DNA of 64,000 nt from Lottia gigantea (lineage: Eukaryota > Mollusca > Gastropoda > Lottiidae): positions 2,185,516 through 2,249,515 of the forward strand of contig NW_008710950.1 in NCBI RefSeq assembly GCF_000327385.1. The letters run 5' to 3'. Numbering within the stretch: the stretch's first letter is position 1; each line of letters opens with the position of its first letter. The translations under genes were made by a program, and so were the position numbers. The notes below the pieces were generated by a model that was not told where the DNA came from, made no database searches, and was given only the letters and a program-made list of their open reading frames with translations. Shown here piece after piece: positions 46,963 to 60,582 of the stretch.

Positions 46963-48185
46963 GTCATAAATTCGATTAAACTACGAATGTACATAACAAA
47001 ATATTTTCACTGTTAAAATAGTTTAAATATTTCCAAATTCGATTATATTATGATTTTGTTTTGTTGATATTTTAAAGGTACTTCTTAAATTCTATATGAT
47101 AGGTCCTAAATGGAAACCACAGATTGTTAACTTTATCTAAGAGTATGATTATCTGTTACATTCCTGTATTAACATTACTTAGTTATAACAGCCTGAAGGA
47201 TATTTATTGCTTTGAAATATATTCAGGCAAGCAAAAAAATTGCGGACGCACATTAAATTCTTCTGACCTGAGATGAAAAATTATCAGTCCTGTTTATTAT
47301 AAGAGTATCTAATTTCAACAACAACATCTCAATATCTAGAAAATGTTGAATTATTAAAAAGAAGTTTTGTTAAGAAATAAAGTTTCAAGTGTTTACCTCT
47401 AATTATTATAATTATTTGTCTATTATGTTCTGGTTGTAGTAATTAAACTCTATCATACCCACCGGCATCAACTCACTTAATGTACAGAAACCATAATGTA
47501 ACAGCTCCCGCCTAGTGGTGCCACTAGCTGATCACGTGTCCAGTACCTTCCCCCAGCTTTACCGACGCACACAGACTTCATTTTCTGGCCTTGTGACTCA
47601 CTTTACAGAGCTAAGATAATTAATCGTTGTAATCAAAACAAATGTATAATTGGGGAACATTGTTATCAACAGAAATGTTTTAGATTGAATAACGTCAAAT
47701 CTTTAGACTCAAATCAGGGGACTAAAAATAATACTTGCTTATATTCACAGCAAGATTACGTGAATACTTTCTCAAATTTACCTCACTGTTAATTTCTTGT
47801 TAATTTTGACACACATTCTAGAACATTATCCTAGTTAAAGGCAGCCTACCCGCAACACGCAATACATGTATGTGCCAAAAGAAATCTATTCTATTCCTAT
47901 GCGAGTTATTTAACGCGGGCTTGAAGCTTGAAAGAGGTCCTAGCCTTGATATGTGTATTGAAAAACTTGTTGTAAGATGTATCCTACACTTAACGACTAT
48001 AAAACCACTTTCTACCCTTATTTAGTTTATTTCTCACAGGCTGCCATTATTTATGTTTGCATATTACATCATAAGAACTGGTATACAAAAAATGAGTTCT
48101 AGTACATTATAAGCATTTTTCAGTGAAATTTCTATTTTTTTTTTGTGATATATGCCCACTTCATCATTTGTTTTATCTGGAATTT
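46963..48185. other. Intergenic
   Basis: No gene is recognised. A locally GC-richer segment at 47,455-47,600 contains AACAGCTCCCGCCTAGTGGT, CACTAGCTGATCACGTG and a CACGTG E-box. It could be regulatory, but no adjacent first exon supports a promoter. Confidence 0.35.
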
Positions 48186-48189
48186 TTCA

Positions 48190-50520
48190 TACTTTGAACT
48201 CAAGACTCTTCAATACTTACTTCATTTGATAATACTATAATTTATATTCAGTATCACCTTGTTTAGGAGATACTTTGATTTACCTTTAATACTCATTTAA
48301 TTCGATAATTTCATAATTTATATTCAGTATCAATTGTTTGATCTATACTTTGATTGACCTTCAATACTTACTTCATTTGATAATACTATAATTTATATTC
48401 AGTATTACCTTGTTTGACCATACTTTGATTTATCTTCAATACTTACTTCATTTGATAATACTATAATTTATATTCAGTATCACCTTGTTTAGGAGATACT
48501 TTGATTTACTTTCAATACTTACTTCATTTGATAATGTTATAATTTATATTCAGTATCACCTTTTTTGGTGATACTTTGATTTACCTTAAATACACATTTA
48601 ATTCGATAATTTCATAATTTATATTCAGTATTAATTGTTTGATCTATACTTTGATTTATCTTCAATACTGACTTGATTTGGTAATACTATAATTTATATT
48701 CAGTATTACCTTCTTCGGAGATACATTTATTTACTTTCAATACTTACTTGATTTAATTATATTATTCTTATATTCAGTATTACATTGTTTGGTATTTGAT
48801 TTGATAATACTACAATTTATATCCAGTATGACCTTGTTTGATCATTCTTTGATTTATCTTCAAAACTTACTTGATTTGGTAATACGATAATTTATATTCA
48901 GTATTACCTTCTTCGGAGATACTTTGATTTACCTTCAATACTTATTTGATTTAATAATATTATATTTATATTCAGTATCACCTTTTTTGGTGATACCTTG
49001 ATTTACTTTTAATACTTACTTGATTTGGTAACTTATATTCAGTATTACCTTGAATTGGAGATACTTTGACTTACTCTCAATACTTACTTGATTTGATAAT
49101 GCTATAATTTATATTCAGTATTACCTTGTTTAGGAGATACTTTGATTTACCTTCAATACTTACTTGATTTGATAATACAATAATTTATATTCAGTATCAC
49201 CTTGTTTAGGAGATACTTTGATTTACTTTCAATACTTACTTGATTTGATAATACAATAATTTATATTCAGTATCACCTTTTTTGGTGATACTTTGATTTA
49301 CCTTTAATACTCATTTAATTCGATAATTTCATAATTTATATTCAGTATTAATTGTTTGATCTATACTTTGATTTATCTTCAATACTTACTTCATTTGATA
49401 ATACTATAATTTATATTCAGTATCACCTTGTTTAGGAGATACTTTGATTTACCTTCAATACTTACTTGATTTGATAATACTATAATTTATATTCAGTATC
49501 ACCTTGTGTAGGAGATACTTTGATTTACTTTCAATACTTACTTCATTTGATAATGTTATAATTTATATTCAGTATCACCTTTTTTGGTGATACTTTGATT
49601 TACCTTTAATACTCATTTAATTCGATAATTTCATAATTTATATTCAGTATTAATTGTTTGATCTATACTTTGATTTATCTTCAATACTTACTTCATTTGA
49701 TAATACTATAATTTATATTCAGTATCACCTTGTGTAGGAGATACTTTGATTTACTTTCAATACTTACTTCATTTGATAATGTTATAATTTATATTCAGTA
49801 TCACCTTTTTTGGTGATACTTTGATTTACCTTAAATACTCATTTAATTCGATAATTTCATAATTTATATTCAGTATTAATTGTTTGATCTATACTTTGAT
49901 TTATCTTCAATACTTATTTGATTTGATAATACTATAATTTATATTCAGTATTACCTTCTTCGGAGATACTTTGATTTACCTTCAATACTTACTTGATTTA
50001 ATTATATTATTTTTATATTCAGTTTTACATTGTTTGGTATTTGATTTGATCATACTATAATTTATATCCAGTATGACCTTGTTTGATCATTCTTTGATTT
50101 ACCTTCAATACTTACTTGATTTGGTAATACTATAATTTATATTCAGTATTACCTTCTTCGGAGATACTTTGATTTACCTTCAATACTTACTTGATTTAAT
50201 TATATTATTTTTATATTCAGTTTTACATTGTTTGGTATTTGATTTGATCATACTATAATTTATATCCAGTATGACCTTGTTTGATCATTCTTTGATTTAC
50301 CTTCAATACTTACTTGATTTGGTAATACTATAATTTATATTCAGTATTACCTTCTTCGGAGATACTTTGATTTACCTTCAATACTTACTTGATTTAATTA
50401 TATTATTTTTATATTCAGTTTTACATTGTTTGGTATTTGATTTGATCATACTATAATTTATATCCAGTATGACCTTGTTTGATCATTCTTTGATTTACCT
50501 TCAATACTTACTTGATTTGA
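48190..50520. repeat. Satellite array, about 76 bp unit, roughly 30 copies with higher-order repeat
   Basis: The unit is CTTCAATACTTACTTCATTT, then GATAATACTATAATTTATAT, then TCAGTATCACCTTGTTTAGG, then AGATACTTTGATTTAC. Several unit variants alternate. At the right end a composite of three variants repeats every 198 bp (the anchor ACTTGATTTA-ATTATATTAT at 49991, 50189 and 50387). Many units carry the inverted repeat GTATCACC-TTTTTT-GGTGATAC. It has no coding capacity. Confidence 0.9.
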
Positions 50521-51960
50521 TAATTTGGTAATCTGTTTTTAATGGAGACAGATTTACGTAAGATTTATTCTTTTTTTTCTGACTTTTGTATGAAATTTTT
50601 ATTTCATGCATATAAAATAGTCTATGTTTAAATCATGAATCATGAATTCTAGATTAAAGTCATATATGGAATGAATACATTGATATATGACTATTTTAAC
50701 TTTATGTTACAAGAAGTAGTAATAAACAATTTCGATTTTTGATTAATGCATGTCCTTATAGAGCTGCACGAGCTGTATGTGGATAAGGACACGTAGAAAT
50801 ATTACCTATATATGGCTTTAAAACAAGGTTTTAATGCACCGAATTTCAATTGATATCTATAATCTCACTGAAATTTGTGGCATATTTGCTCTGGTCCAGT
50901 TAGTTTATCAGTACAACTTTGGGTTTCGCTACCGCACAAGTCTTCGGTGTTATCAAGAAACCAATGTGTGGGGCTTTGGATGAAATAGGTTCTATGACAC
51001 TATTTGATTGCTTAAAAGTGACGTTATTAGAACGGAACTGCGGAAGAAAACTTGTTACATTACAACGGAGACATCAAAAGCACACCAATAACAAGTTTAG
51101 CTTTATTTTCATCACAATAATAAGAAATAAAATAGTTTTTCATCATACGATAAGGTACATAAAGGTTTTCAACTTGGTCATGATTTGGCTATACTGTTGG
51201 CAATTATTTACTTATTTCATAGATGTCGCAATGCTGTAATTCGCATAGAGATTGCAAAGAAAATGATTTCCACTATCGATATTCTAGCAGAATTGATAAA
51301 ACATCCGCTAAGGAAAGGAACACAAAATCTTGATTCTTTCAAAGACCAAACAGCGATTACATCCTGCTTACTTTCTCAATATTTCCACATAATTACTTTG
51401 TTTACCATACAGCGTGCGGAACCAAAGCAGAATGCACGTGTATTTCTTCCATACACGTGCTTGCCAATGTGCCCTGGTTGCCAAGACGTGTAATCAAGTA
51501 GGTGTTTACAGAATAAAATTGTCACGCTGTAATACAAGTGAAATCTGACAGGAATCTTGTCTTCTTAAGTCTTCATTCTACATGAAACTGTCGTAAATAG
51601 TCTCTCTTAGTTAATAATTCTTTGGCTTCACCTCATTTCACGTCAAATAGATTCGACTTGTATTTCATGTTGATTTCCAGGCTTCTTTTCAACGGACACC
51701 ATCTTGACCAATCACATATCACGATTCCATCTATTTTCTGTCTCATTAACCAATGAGAGTTTAATGATTTATCAGAGAGATACCAACAAAATTCACGACG
51801 GGAGATTGGAAGTGGAAAAACATTAAGAATCAGAAGCCATAGGAAATAGGTTGTGTATTTGCCTGGTGGGGTAATAGAGAAATATATTTGAAAAAGAATC
51901 AAGTCTCAATTTACAAACAAGCGTGTTTTAATTTGAGAAACGTATTATTTAAGAGAGTGT
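50521..51960. other. Upstream region of glass
   Basis: No coding exon is supported. Two overlapping open frames (50919-51239 and 51185-51493) have no recognisable domain and are rejected as genes. Promoter elements of glass may lie here. Confidence 0.4.
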
Positions 51961-51971
51961 TACAAGTTATA

Positions 51972-52025
51972 ATGGAAAATCTTAGGGAACTGGAAAGAGT
52001 GATAAGTTCTTCCGTAGTCTTACAG
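51972..52025 (+). other. Candidate 5' exon of glass containing an upstream start
   Basis: ATG at 51972 opens 18 codons (MENLRELERVISSSVVLQ) that end exactly at a donor, CAG|GTAGGT. Joined to the acceptor at 53420, the frame continues for eight codons and stops at 53445-53447, past the main Glass ATG at 53428. It would therefore be an overlapping upstream ORF in the glass leader rather than the Glass N-terminus. Exon membership is inferred from splice sites only. Confidence 0.35.
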
Positions 52026-53427
52026 GTAGGTTTCTTGTTTTTCTTAGTACAATGATTAACAGGTTTTCTTACCATCATGTTAAAGAGTTAAATCAAACAA
52101 TTAGATTATCAAATTATCATAATAATAAAGATTTGATTAATTATCGAATATAATGAGAAGTACGTTACAGATTTTATTATATTTTGTGATAAAATTAGTT
52201 TTGATCTATTGGATTTTTATATACAAATATCCAAATCATAGTATAATCATCAAATATGTTTATTGAATTAAATTTGAATAGTGAATATGTACAGTACAGT
52301 ACAGTAGCTTATGTTTTATCATTTATTTTTTAAATATGTTATTATAAAATTAATGTTTATAACATTAAATTATATATTAATAAAATTATGAAATATTAAA
52401 AGATTTACACAATCAGTTGCATTCGGAAACATGATGATTTTTCAATTCTAATAAAAGCCTGTAATAATACAACAGTCTGGTACCAGTATTTTTGATAATG
52501 AATTATGACATTATTCAGGATTTTGTTCAATTAAATAATCGCATATTTTTCAAATATAAAATGTTATTCTATTCTTCATATTTTGTTAAAGGTAAATAAA
52601 TTTTTACTGAATTACATAGGGAATTCATAATATTATATCAATATATATATCGTATACCTAAATTTCAATTTTTTCAAAAATTCGATATTTCACATATTTC
52701 CACAGATTTGTTATTAATTGTTTAAAATTCGATTTTTCGCGTCAAGATAAAGTGTGTAGAATTTTGCATTTTATTTTAGGTTTGTAATTGTTTTACATTT
52801 ATCGGATAACTATCTTCAATCTTTCAGTATATTTACAATTTATCAATCAATTTTTCATATTTTTTATTTTTAATATCCATCATATTTGAATTATCAAATT
52901 TCTTCCACTGCAAATATTTCATATTTTAGTTTTACATCTTTCTAATATTTTAAATATTTATCACAAAATATTAATTTTTTACCTTTATTTTCTACATGTA
53001 ATTTTGTTATTCTAGATTATAATTCTACATGCAATTCAATATATTTGATGTGTAATGTTTCAAAGTTTAATACACTTTTTAAAATATTTGTTACTGTAGA
53101 TTCGCAAATTTATAATTATTCTATTTGAGTATTTAAAACTAAATAAATTCTAATATGAAATTACCAAAAAAAAAAAAATACATATTGCATATATAAAAGT
53201 TCTGTTATATCTGTATTATAATTATAAATTATAGCAAAAGATCTACCTATAACCTTTTTCTTTTTTTGAAAAGAAAACGTAAGACTGTCATGATGAGGAT
53301 TTTATATCTGTAGCACATTTCGGAAGCATCAGATAAGATTTTGTCGCGTAAAAAAAAATTCAGGGACTCATCAGAACACGACAATGACTTACCGACACTG
53401 CTGTATATATTGTATTATAGGTTTTAG

Positions 53428-56400
53428 ATGGATTATTCATTGAATAATAGTGGTCATTTTGATCTTTGGAAAACAGAAACACCAAGTCGACCATCTTCTG
53501 CCGATCTTCAGACATCACAGTCCTTTCCTCCCTTGACAAATTTTACCTCGACCTTAGAGTTTGAACCAGTTCCCAGCTTATTTTCACTTTCTACATGCCC
53601 TCCTAACTACAGGTCAGATGTTTTGGATTTTAGAACATAATGCTGATTAAATGTTTTACTCTCACAACTTTTACAAAAGTTTACAGATTTTATTTTCTTT
53701 CTTTTAAAGGAGAATAAGAAATTTTCAAAGATATACGCGACGTCAGTTATTCAATATTATAAAACAATATTATAAAATCTAAAACATAGCTTAACCTATA
53801 CGCGTATACCATTTTATTTTGGTACAAAAAGTGCAAGAAATCTATGACCTCCTCCATGATGTGCCTTTCGGCTGATATGGAATAACTAGTTCAGACAATA
53901 TCCTTATTATCTGTGTTTTCCCGGGCATGGCTTACATCATAATGTTTTTGTCTTCTTCTCAACGCAAAAAAGTAAAACAAGCACACACTAAACCACCCTC
54001 TCTGATCAGTATTTTTGAAACGAATTCAACAATGTTATTCTTTCTCTCATACCATTCGGTATCTTAACTTCCCTTTCTGAGAACTATGGATATACATGCA
54101 AGATAGTCTGATCTATAAATTTCTATTTTTTAGAGATATTCAAATCTTTAAAGAGAAGGGATCCCATGATATAGCTGATGCTTTACTGTCTTTGAAACAT
54201 CCAATAGTTCACCCATCTCAGTTCTCTACAGGTCCTATATCACCATTGTCACCGAGTCCAGCCATGCCGTATTTCACATCATCTCATCAAGGTTTTAATT
54301 CTGGTATGACGTCATCATGTACCCAGGGACTACCGTATCCCCACAATCCACCAGTTTTACACAATACTTACAGTTCTGTGCCCTCTCAGTATCAACCTCA
54401 ATATGAAACAGGTAAGTCATTTTAAAACTTTGCATAAATAATTGATAAAGTAGGCTTTCTGTCTTTTTTCTAATTTTTTTTGGAGAAAAATATCAGAATA
54501 AAAAAGAATTGGAACCTTATTTTAATAAGATTTGAACTAGAACAATAATTAATTGAAATGCAAAAAAAAAAAAGAAAAAAAAAAAGAAACAAACAATTAA
54601 ATTTTTGATGTTATAGAACTTAAATATGAATTAAATATTGAAATATATGATGTAAACCAATATGGTGAAATATCGTAGCTTAAAAACAGACAAAAACTGA
54701 AATATCACAACATAATTAAGGCATTTATGTGCCATTAAATGTTTTTGTTTCATGAAGTTAATTGAATTTTCAAAAAGGAATTCATATCTTGATTGATTTA
54801 AAAAAAAAATTCCAAATAAATTATAAAATATTGCTGCTTTTGAAGCGAAATATAAATGAAATATGGAAATAATTATATTTCTTATTCACTTTTCTAGCAG
54901 TGAAAATATTTTGTTATGGTAATAAATAATATATTAATTTTTATATAAATGATATATATGACTTGTACATCAAATCAAACGTGAATACAGATTTATGAAA
55001 TTTCAGTGTTATGGAACAGAGATCTTATTGAAATATCAAAATATGTAAAATTAAAGGTAATTAAACAGCAAAAGTTCGCTGTTGTTATATAATTCAAATT
55101 TCATAGATATATAAATTTTTAGTACATGAATATATAATTAGTTTGTCGTATTATAATATGCATATCACTGTTTTTAAGAGTATATGTAAAATAGCATAAA
55201 ATTAAATAACAAAATATTGTTTATAATACATAATTGACATCAGACATGAAATATTAGAATATATAATGTTGAACATAAATAAATGGTATCAAAATTATGA
55301 TTACAATATAAAAATATACAAAGACATAAATAAATGATATCTGTATATGTATTTGAAATATTAGATTAAATAAATATAATAATTGACCTAATCCTAAAAG
55401 AACATGTTGTTATTCAGAGTTTAACGCTATGCGATCTTCAGACAACATGTTTTTTAGGTTCTGCATAGGTAATAAGATATTGGCTCTCAAGTTCAATTTT
55501 TCATATCGATATTTTGACGATGTTTTGTTCGTCAATAACCTCGATTTTAAACCAAATAGCTTAGTGGGATTTATCAAAGTGAACTTGTAATAAAGGAAAC
55601 TAGAGAGACGAATATTTGGCCTCCTATTTAGATGTATTACTGAATCATGACAATCATGGGTTGATGTCCAGATGACTTCGCATTTCCTTCAACCTTCCAT
55701 TTTTGAGCAGCAATATTCCCTCTTCTCCCGCTTAATATGGCGTTTACGTTTCCCAGCTGATACGTTAAGCCAGAGCTTCTTCCGCATATGATGATATTGT
55801 GCCGAGAGCGTCGGTGTTGACCTCTAAATTGTTGACACATGGTTACTTAAAACCGAGATTGGTTTCTACATTGAAAAAGTTTTTTTGGTCGTCACCAGGA
55901 TCTGGTTGATCTCTCGACACTATAGTGTCAAAGTTGTTGACGGATTTTTATGTTGGGTGTAGACCATCATTTGTTAATTTGTGACTAATATTATTCCTGG
56001 AATATTCAATTTCGATTGGCCTCATTTCATTTGAAACTGATTATCTAGATATTGGCGGATGCAGTTCACGAGTTAGAGTATGCTCACTCTTTCTGGAACA
56101 CCTGATACTACCTCTCGAGAGAGGTCCATTTTTATTTAGTTTCAATTCCGGGATGTTGATTTGTCCTGTCCATGGATTTTCCGACTGGCTATGAGACTTT
56201 GATATTCTTTCGTTCAGCTTCAATATATTTTTTTATATCGGTCTACAATTAAATTTTTTGAAATATTAAACTATATAAAGTTATGTATAAATAAATGACA
56301 TCAAAGATATATTTGAAATATCAAACTTTATCAATAAATGACATCAGAAATATATTTGAAATATTAAACTTTATAAAGTTATGTATAAATAAATGACATC

Positions 56401-59400
56401 AAAGATATATTTGAAATATCAAACTTTATCAATAAATGACATCAGAAATATATTTGAAATATTAAACTTTATAAATAAATGACATCAGAAATATATTTGA
56501 AATATTAAACTATATAAAGTTCTGTATAAATAAATGACATCAGAAATATATTTGAAATATTAAACTTTATAAATAAATGACATCAGAAATATATTTGAAA
56601 TATCAAACTTTATAAATAAATGACATCCGAAATATATTTGAAATATTAAACTATATAAAGTTCTGTATAAATAAATGACATCAGAAATATATTTGAAATA
56701 TTAAACTTTATAAAGTTATGTATAAATAAATGACATCAAAAATATATTTGCAATATGAAACTTTAAAAAGTTCTGTATAAATAAATGACATCAAAAATAT
56801 ATTTGAAATATTAAACTTTATAAAGTTATGTATAAATAAATGACATCAAAAATATATTTGAAATATTAAACTTTATAAAGTTATGTATAATTAAATGACA
56901 TCAAAAATATATTTGAAATATGAAACTTTAAAAAGTTATGTATAAATAAATGACATCAAAAATACATTTGAAATATGAAACTTTAAAAAGTTCTGTATAA
57001 ATAAATGACATTAGAAATATATTTGAAATATGAAACTTTAAAAAGTTCTGTATAAATAAATGACATCAAAAATATATTTGAAATATGAAACTTTAAAAAG
57101 TTATGTATAAATAAATGACATCAAAAATACATTTGAAATATGAAACTTTAAAAAGTTCTGTATAAATAAATGACATTAGAAATATATTTGAAATATGAAA
57201 CTTTAAAAAGTTATGTATAAATAAATGACATCAAAAATATATTTGAAATATGAAACTTTAAAAAGTTATGTATAAATAAATGACATCAAAAATATATTTG
57301 AAATATGAAACTTTAAAAAGTTCTGTATAAATAAATGACATCAAAAATATATTTGCAATATGAAACTTTAAAAAGTTCTGTATAAATAAATGACATCAAA
57401 AATATATTTGAAATATGAAACTTTAAAAAGTTCTGTATAAATAAATGACATCAAAAATATATTTGAAATATTAAACTTTAAAAAGTTCTGTATAAATAAA
57501 TGACATCAAAAATATATTTGAAATATGAAACTTTAAAAAGTTCTGTATAAATAAATGACATCAAAAATATATTTGAAATATCAAACTTTAAAAAGTTATG
57601 TATAAATAAATGACATCAGAAATATATTTGAAATATTAAACTTTAAAAAGTTATGTATAAATAAATGACATTAGAAATATATTTGAAATATTAATAAACA
57701 TAGATAAATGTAATGAACAATAATTTGGGCGGCAATATAATCTAAGTCAGGTACTATAATGAAAACCGCTGCTTTTTAGCGAATTTTAAATATTGAAATG
57801 TAAATAATAAATATTTCAACATGACAGAAAAATATCTTAAAGTTATAAAAAAAAAGCCTCTTCGCGATTTGAAAATAGTCCATTTATCATCGAATTTCTA
57901 TTTATATTAAAGTACTATTGATTAAAATGCGTACCAATATCAATTCTCTCATATTTTCAGTTGTTTATTCAACTTACAATCCCTAATTTGCCAATTTCTT
58001 GGCCCGGTGCGCCGATTGCAAATATTTCTGAGAAGCAATTGAGTGCTGTCATTCAATAGATTAGATTAGTTTTATACTTATTCCTGAATCTATTTACAAC
58101 GGTTTGGTCATCGACAGTGTACTTTCAAGAAGACCTTCATCAGATCCGTATTCTTCAGATTAAATGAAGGAACTCACACAAATAAAACTAAAAGTTTAGA
58201 GTAATAGTCACCCGGGTTGGTAATACATGTATATGACTTATACACTGCCTCGAAATCTTTTTGAAATGAAGATCTTTTATTTTTAGGACAATTATCTCCA
58301 ACTCAACCACCAACTCCTAATGTACATTTTCCATCAATGAGTGTCAATGTTTCAATGAGTATGAATGTTGGTGTACCACCTGGACTAGGTAATGGACAAT
58401 ATAACAACTTACAACAGCAATGGGGAAATCAACCACAATCTCCTACCTTATCTCAGTACCATGGTGGTCATGCCCCTGCTTTGCAGGCACAATACACAGG
58501 TTATGGATCTCAAACACATCCTTTCCAAGGTTCTTATAGTTTTACCCCAGAATTACGGACGCATGTACCAGAAAGCAGAGGATTTTATTACAAGGCTGAA
58601 GGATTGAAAGATGTAGCAAGGTTTTGTGCTTCTGGTCATTTTAAGAAAAGTAAATTCCTGTCGGAAAGAAATAGTGCCACATCCTTTAATGAAGGTGAGA
58701 ATTTTTATTTTGTGACTTTTTCCATTTTCTTCAATTAAATACCTTTCAAGAATTGAGAAAATCCGAAAATTATGAAAATTGGCTGCTATGCCAATATTTA
58801 TTTTCACCATTCTACCATTTTAACTTGTAACATTTTACCCAAATTAATTTTCGTGCAAACATAAATTGTGGCCAGAAAATTTTGGAAACAAATATAACCT
58901 AAAAGGTACAGATTCGCCATTTTGGGGCTTGATTTGAGTCTTGAATATTTGTAAAGGTACGCTTGGTCAAAAATTGGCACACCTGTCGGAAAGTTCTTTT
59001 AGGACGATTATAAGAATCCTTGTTCATTAAGGCCTATACACATTTAAATATATATTATCAATTTCACAGCATGTACGATGAAGACAAACTTCTGTAGAAT
59101 TTGCGGGAAAACATACGCAAGACCTAGTACTCTGAAGACTCATCTCCGTACCCATTCTGGAGAAAAGCCTTATAAATGTCACATTTGTAGTAAATCATTT
59201 TCTCAAGCCGCTAATCTAACAGCTCATACCAGAACACATAGGTAAGTACCAGAGGATGCCACTGTACTTAAATCATATTCATATTCAGAGGAGAATTGTC
59301 CTCATTAATAATTTGTCATAATAAGGCATAATGATAATGTTACATATCTAATTACAATGCATTATGCACGACACACACATAGTTCGCTATGATCTTTTTA

Positions 59401-60582
59401 CTTAGATTTGTTGAATTTTTATCAGTATTTAACCTCTTTTTTAAATTGTTCAAATATAATGTCGTATTTCTGTAGGTGTCTCCAACTTGCCTCTCATGAT
59501 CTGACGAAATAGTTATACAAAAAGCGTTCCAGGTTATTAAATAATTCATCCAATTAAATGCCCTGATAACATGACTTTTAGGAATTCGTGGATGTTTATT
59601 GACTTGTAATTGTCAGTCTAGTGTTTTTGATTTAAAGGGGTGCTCCGCTTTTTTGTAAAAAGTTTTCATTATCAAAAGCTTCGTAAATCATACCGGAAAA
59701 TATTTCTAAAGCATGCCATTTATATCTTTGTAATTTCTTGACCAAACTGAAAGTACTAATTGTGAATTAAGCAGTTTGACCTTGTTTTGCTGTTTGGCTT
59801 TATAATAGTACGATATCATTAGTTAAAATCTTTAGAATACGAATAGGAGACAAATTTATCTACAATTGGCGTTTATTTTACTCAAATCCGAACAGTAGTT
59901 TTCTAACAGCTTCCATAAAGCATAACGAACTTAGAAACCTTAATTTTTTTTTTATATTTGGCGTTTAAAAATTATCGGTTGGATTCATTTAGTTAAAACT
60001 CTCAGATACGATTCACTTCTGTCGATATTGGGTTATAGTTTTCACTAATTTGAGCAAAACAAATTTTCGACCTACAAAAAAAAACCGGAATGTCCCTTTA
60101 ACGCTATTATCACATGAAACGAAATTCACTTCAGAATTTTAATCAGATTGAACTCATATAGTCCTTATACAATATATTACGTCTAAGTAAATATGACTTT
60201 ATACTGTCTAGACATCTATATATATAATTTTGTAAAACTCATAGATTTACATTTAATTCATAATTCTGGATTACGAACGTAATGCTAGTACATAATAGTT
60301 ATCTATTTGGTTTTCAGCGGTGAAAAACCATTTCGATGCCCAGTTTGTGAAAGAAGATTCTCTCAAAGTTCGTCAGTGACAACACATATGAGAACACATT
60401 CTGGAGAACGACCATACAGATGCAGATTGTGTAAAAAGGCCTTTTCAGATAGTTCAACACTTACAAAACACCTGAGAATTCACAGTGGAGAGAAACCATA
60501 TCAATGTAAACTCTGTCTTCTGAGGTTTTCACAATCTGGTAATCTGAATAGACACATGAGAGTACATGCCAATAATAACTGA
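53428..60582 (+). CDS. gl: Glass, five-C2H2 zinc-finger transcription factor
   Basis: Five coding exons: 53428-53612, 54134-54411, 58287-58694, 59070-59241 and 60318-60582, with consistent phases, giving 435 residues (Drosophila Glass about 600). Five adjacent C2H2 fingers begin at Cys299, 327, 355, 383 and 411. Their helices ([65 protein letters not shown]) are almost identical to Drosophila Glass, and the protein ends HANNN like Glass. In flies Glass drives photoreceptor differentiation; in other bilaterians it is a neural/sensory factor, and a photoreceptor role is not guaranteed. The N-terminal 290 residues are Pro/Ser/Gln-rich and disordered ([24 protein letters not shown]), like an activation region. 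Exon junctions split finger linkers. The ATG is chosen because an acceptor lies just before it and the frame is open to the next donor. Intron 2 is 3.9 kb and carries a large minisatellite. Confidence 0.95.
55398..55462. repeat. Short dispersed foldback repeat, copy 2 (glass intron)
   Basis: CCTAAAAGAACATGTTGT is inverted at the other side as ACAACATGTTTTTTAGG. The core ATTCAGAGTTTAACGCTATG-CGATCTTCAGA matches the repeat at 44888. Confidence 0.65.
56236..57700. repeat. Minisatellite, about 55 bp unit, about 27 copies, in glass intron
   Basis: The unit is ATAAATGACATCAAAAATAT, then ATTTGAAATATGAAACTTTA, then AAAAGTTATGTATAA. A shorter variant lacking the AAGTTATGTAT part occurs in the left third. 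Each full unit holds the inverted repeat AACTTT-AA-AAAGTT. Degenerate single copies extend left to about 54600. Confidence 0.9.
59636..60097. mobile_element. MITE family 2, copy 2, TTAA-flanked, in last glass intron (462 bp)
   Basis: TTAA lies outside both ends (59632-59635 and 60098-60101). The ends AGGGGTGCTCCGCTTTTTTG and AACCGGAATGTCCCT are imperfect inverted repeats of about 25 bp. The interior matches 21709-22146 in reverse orientation. It has no coding capacity. Confidence 0.8.

Noticed and set aside
47500-47530. CTCF-like site (CCGCCTAGTGGTGCCACTAG)
   Set aside because: Only partial agreement with the CTCF core on either strand and no independent support.
48190-50520. CRISPR-like array
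   Set aside because: Units are contiguous tandem copies without unique spacers, in a eukaryotic genome; it is a satellite.
50919-51493. Overlapping frames of 106 and 102 codons upstream of glass
   Set aside because: No domain, no codon bias, mutually overlapping in different frames.
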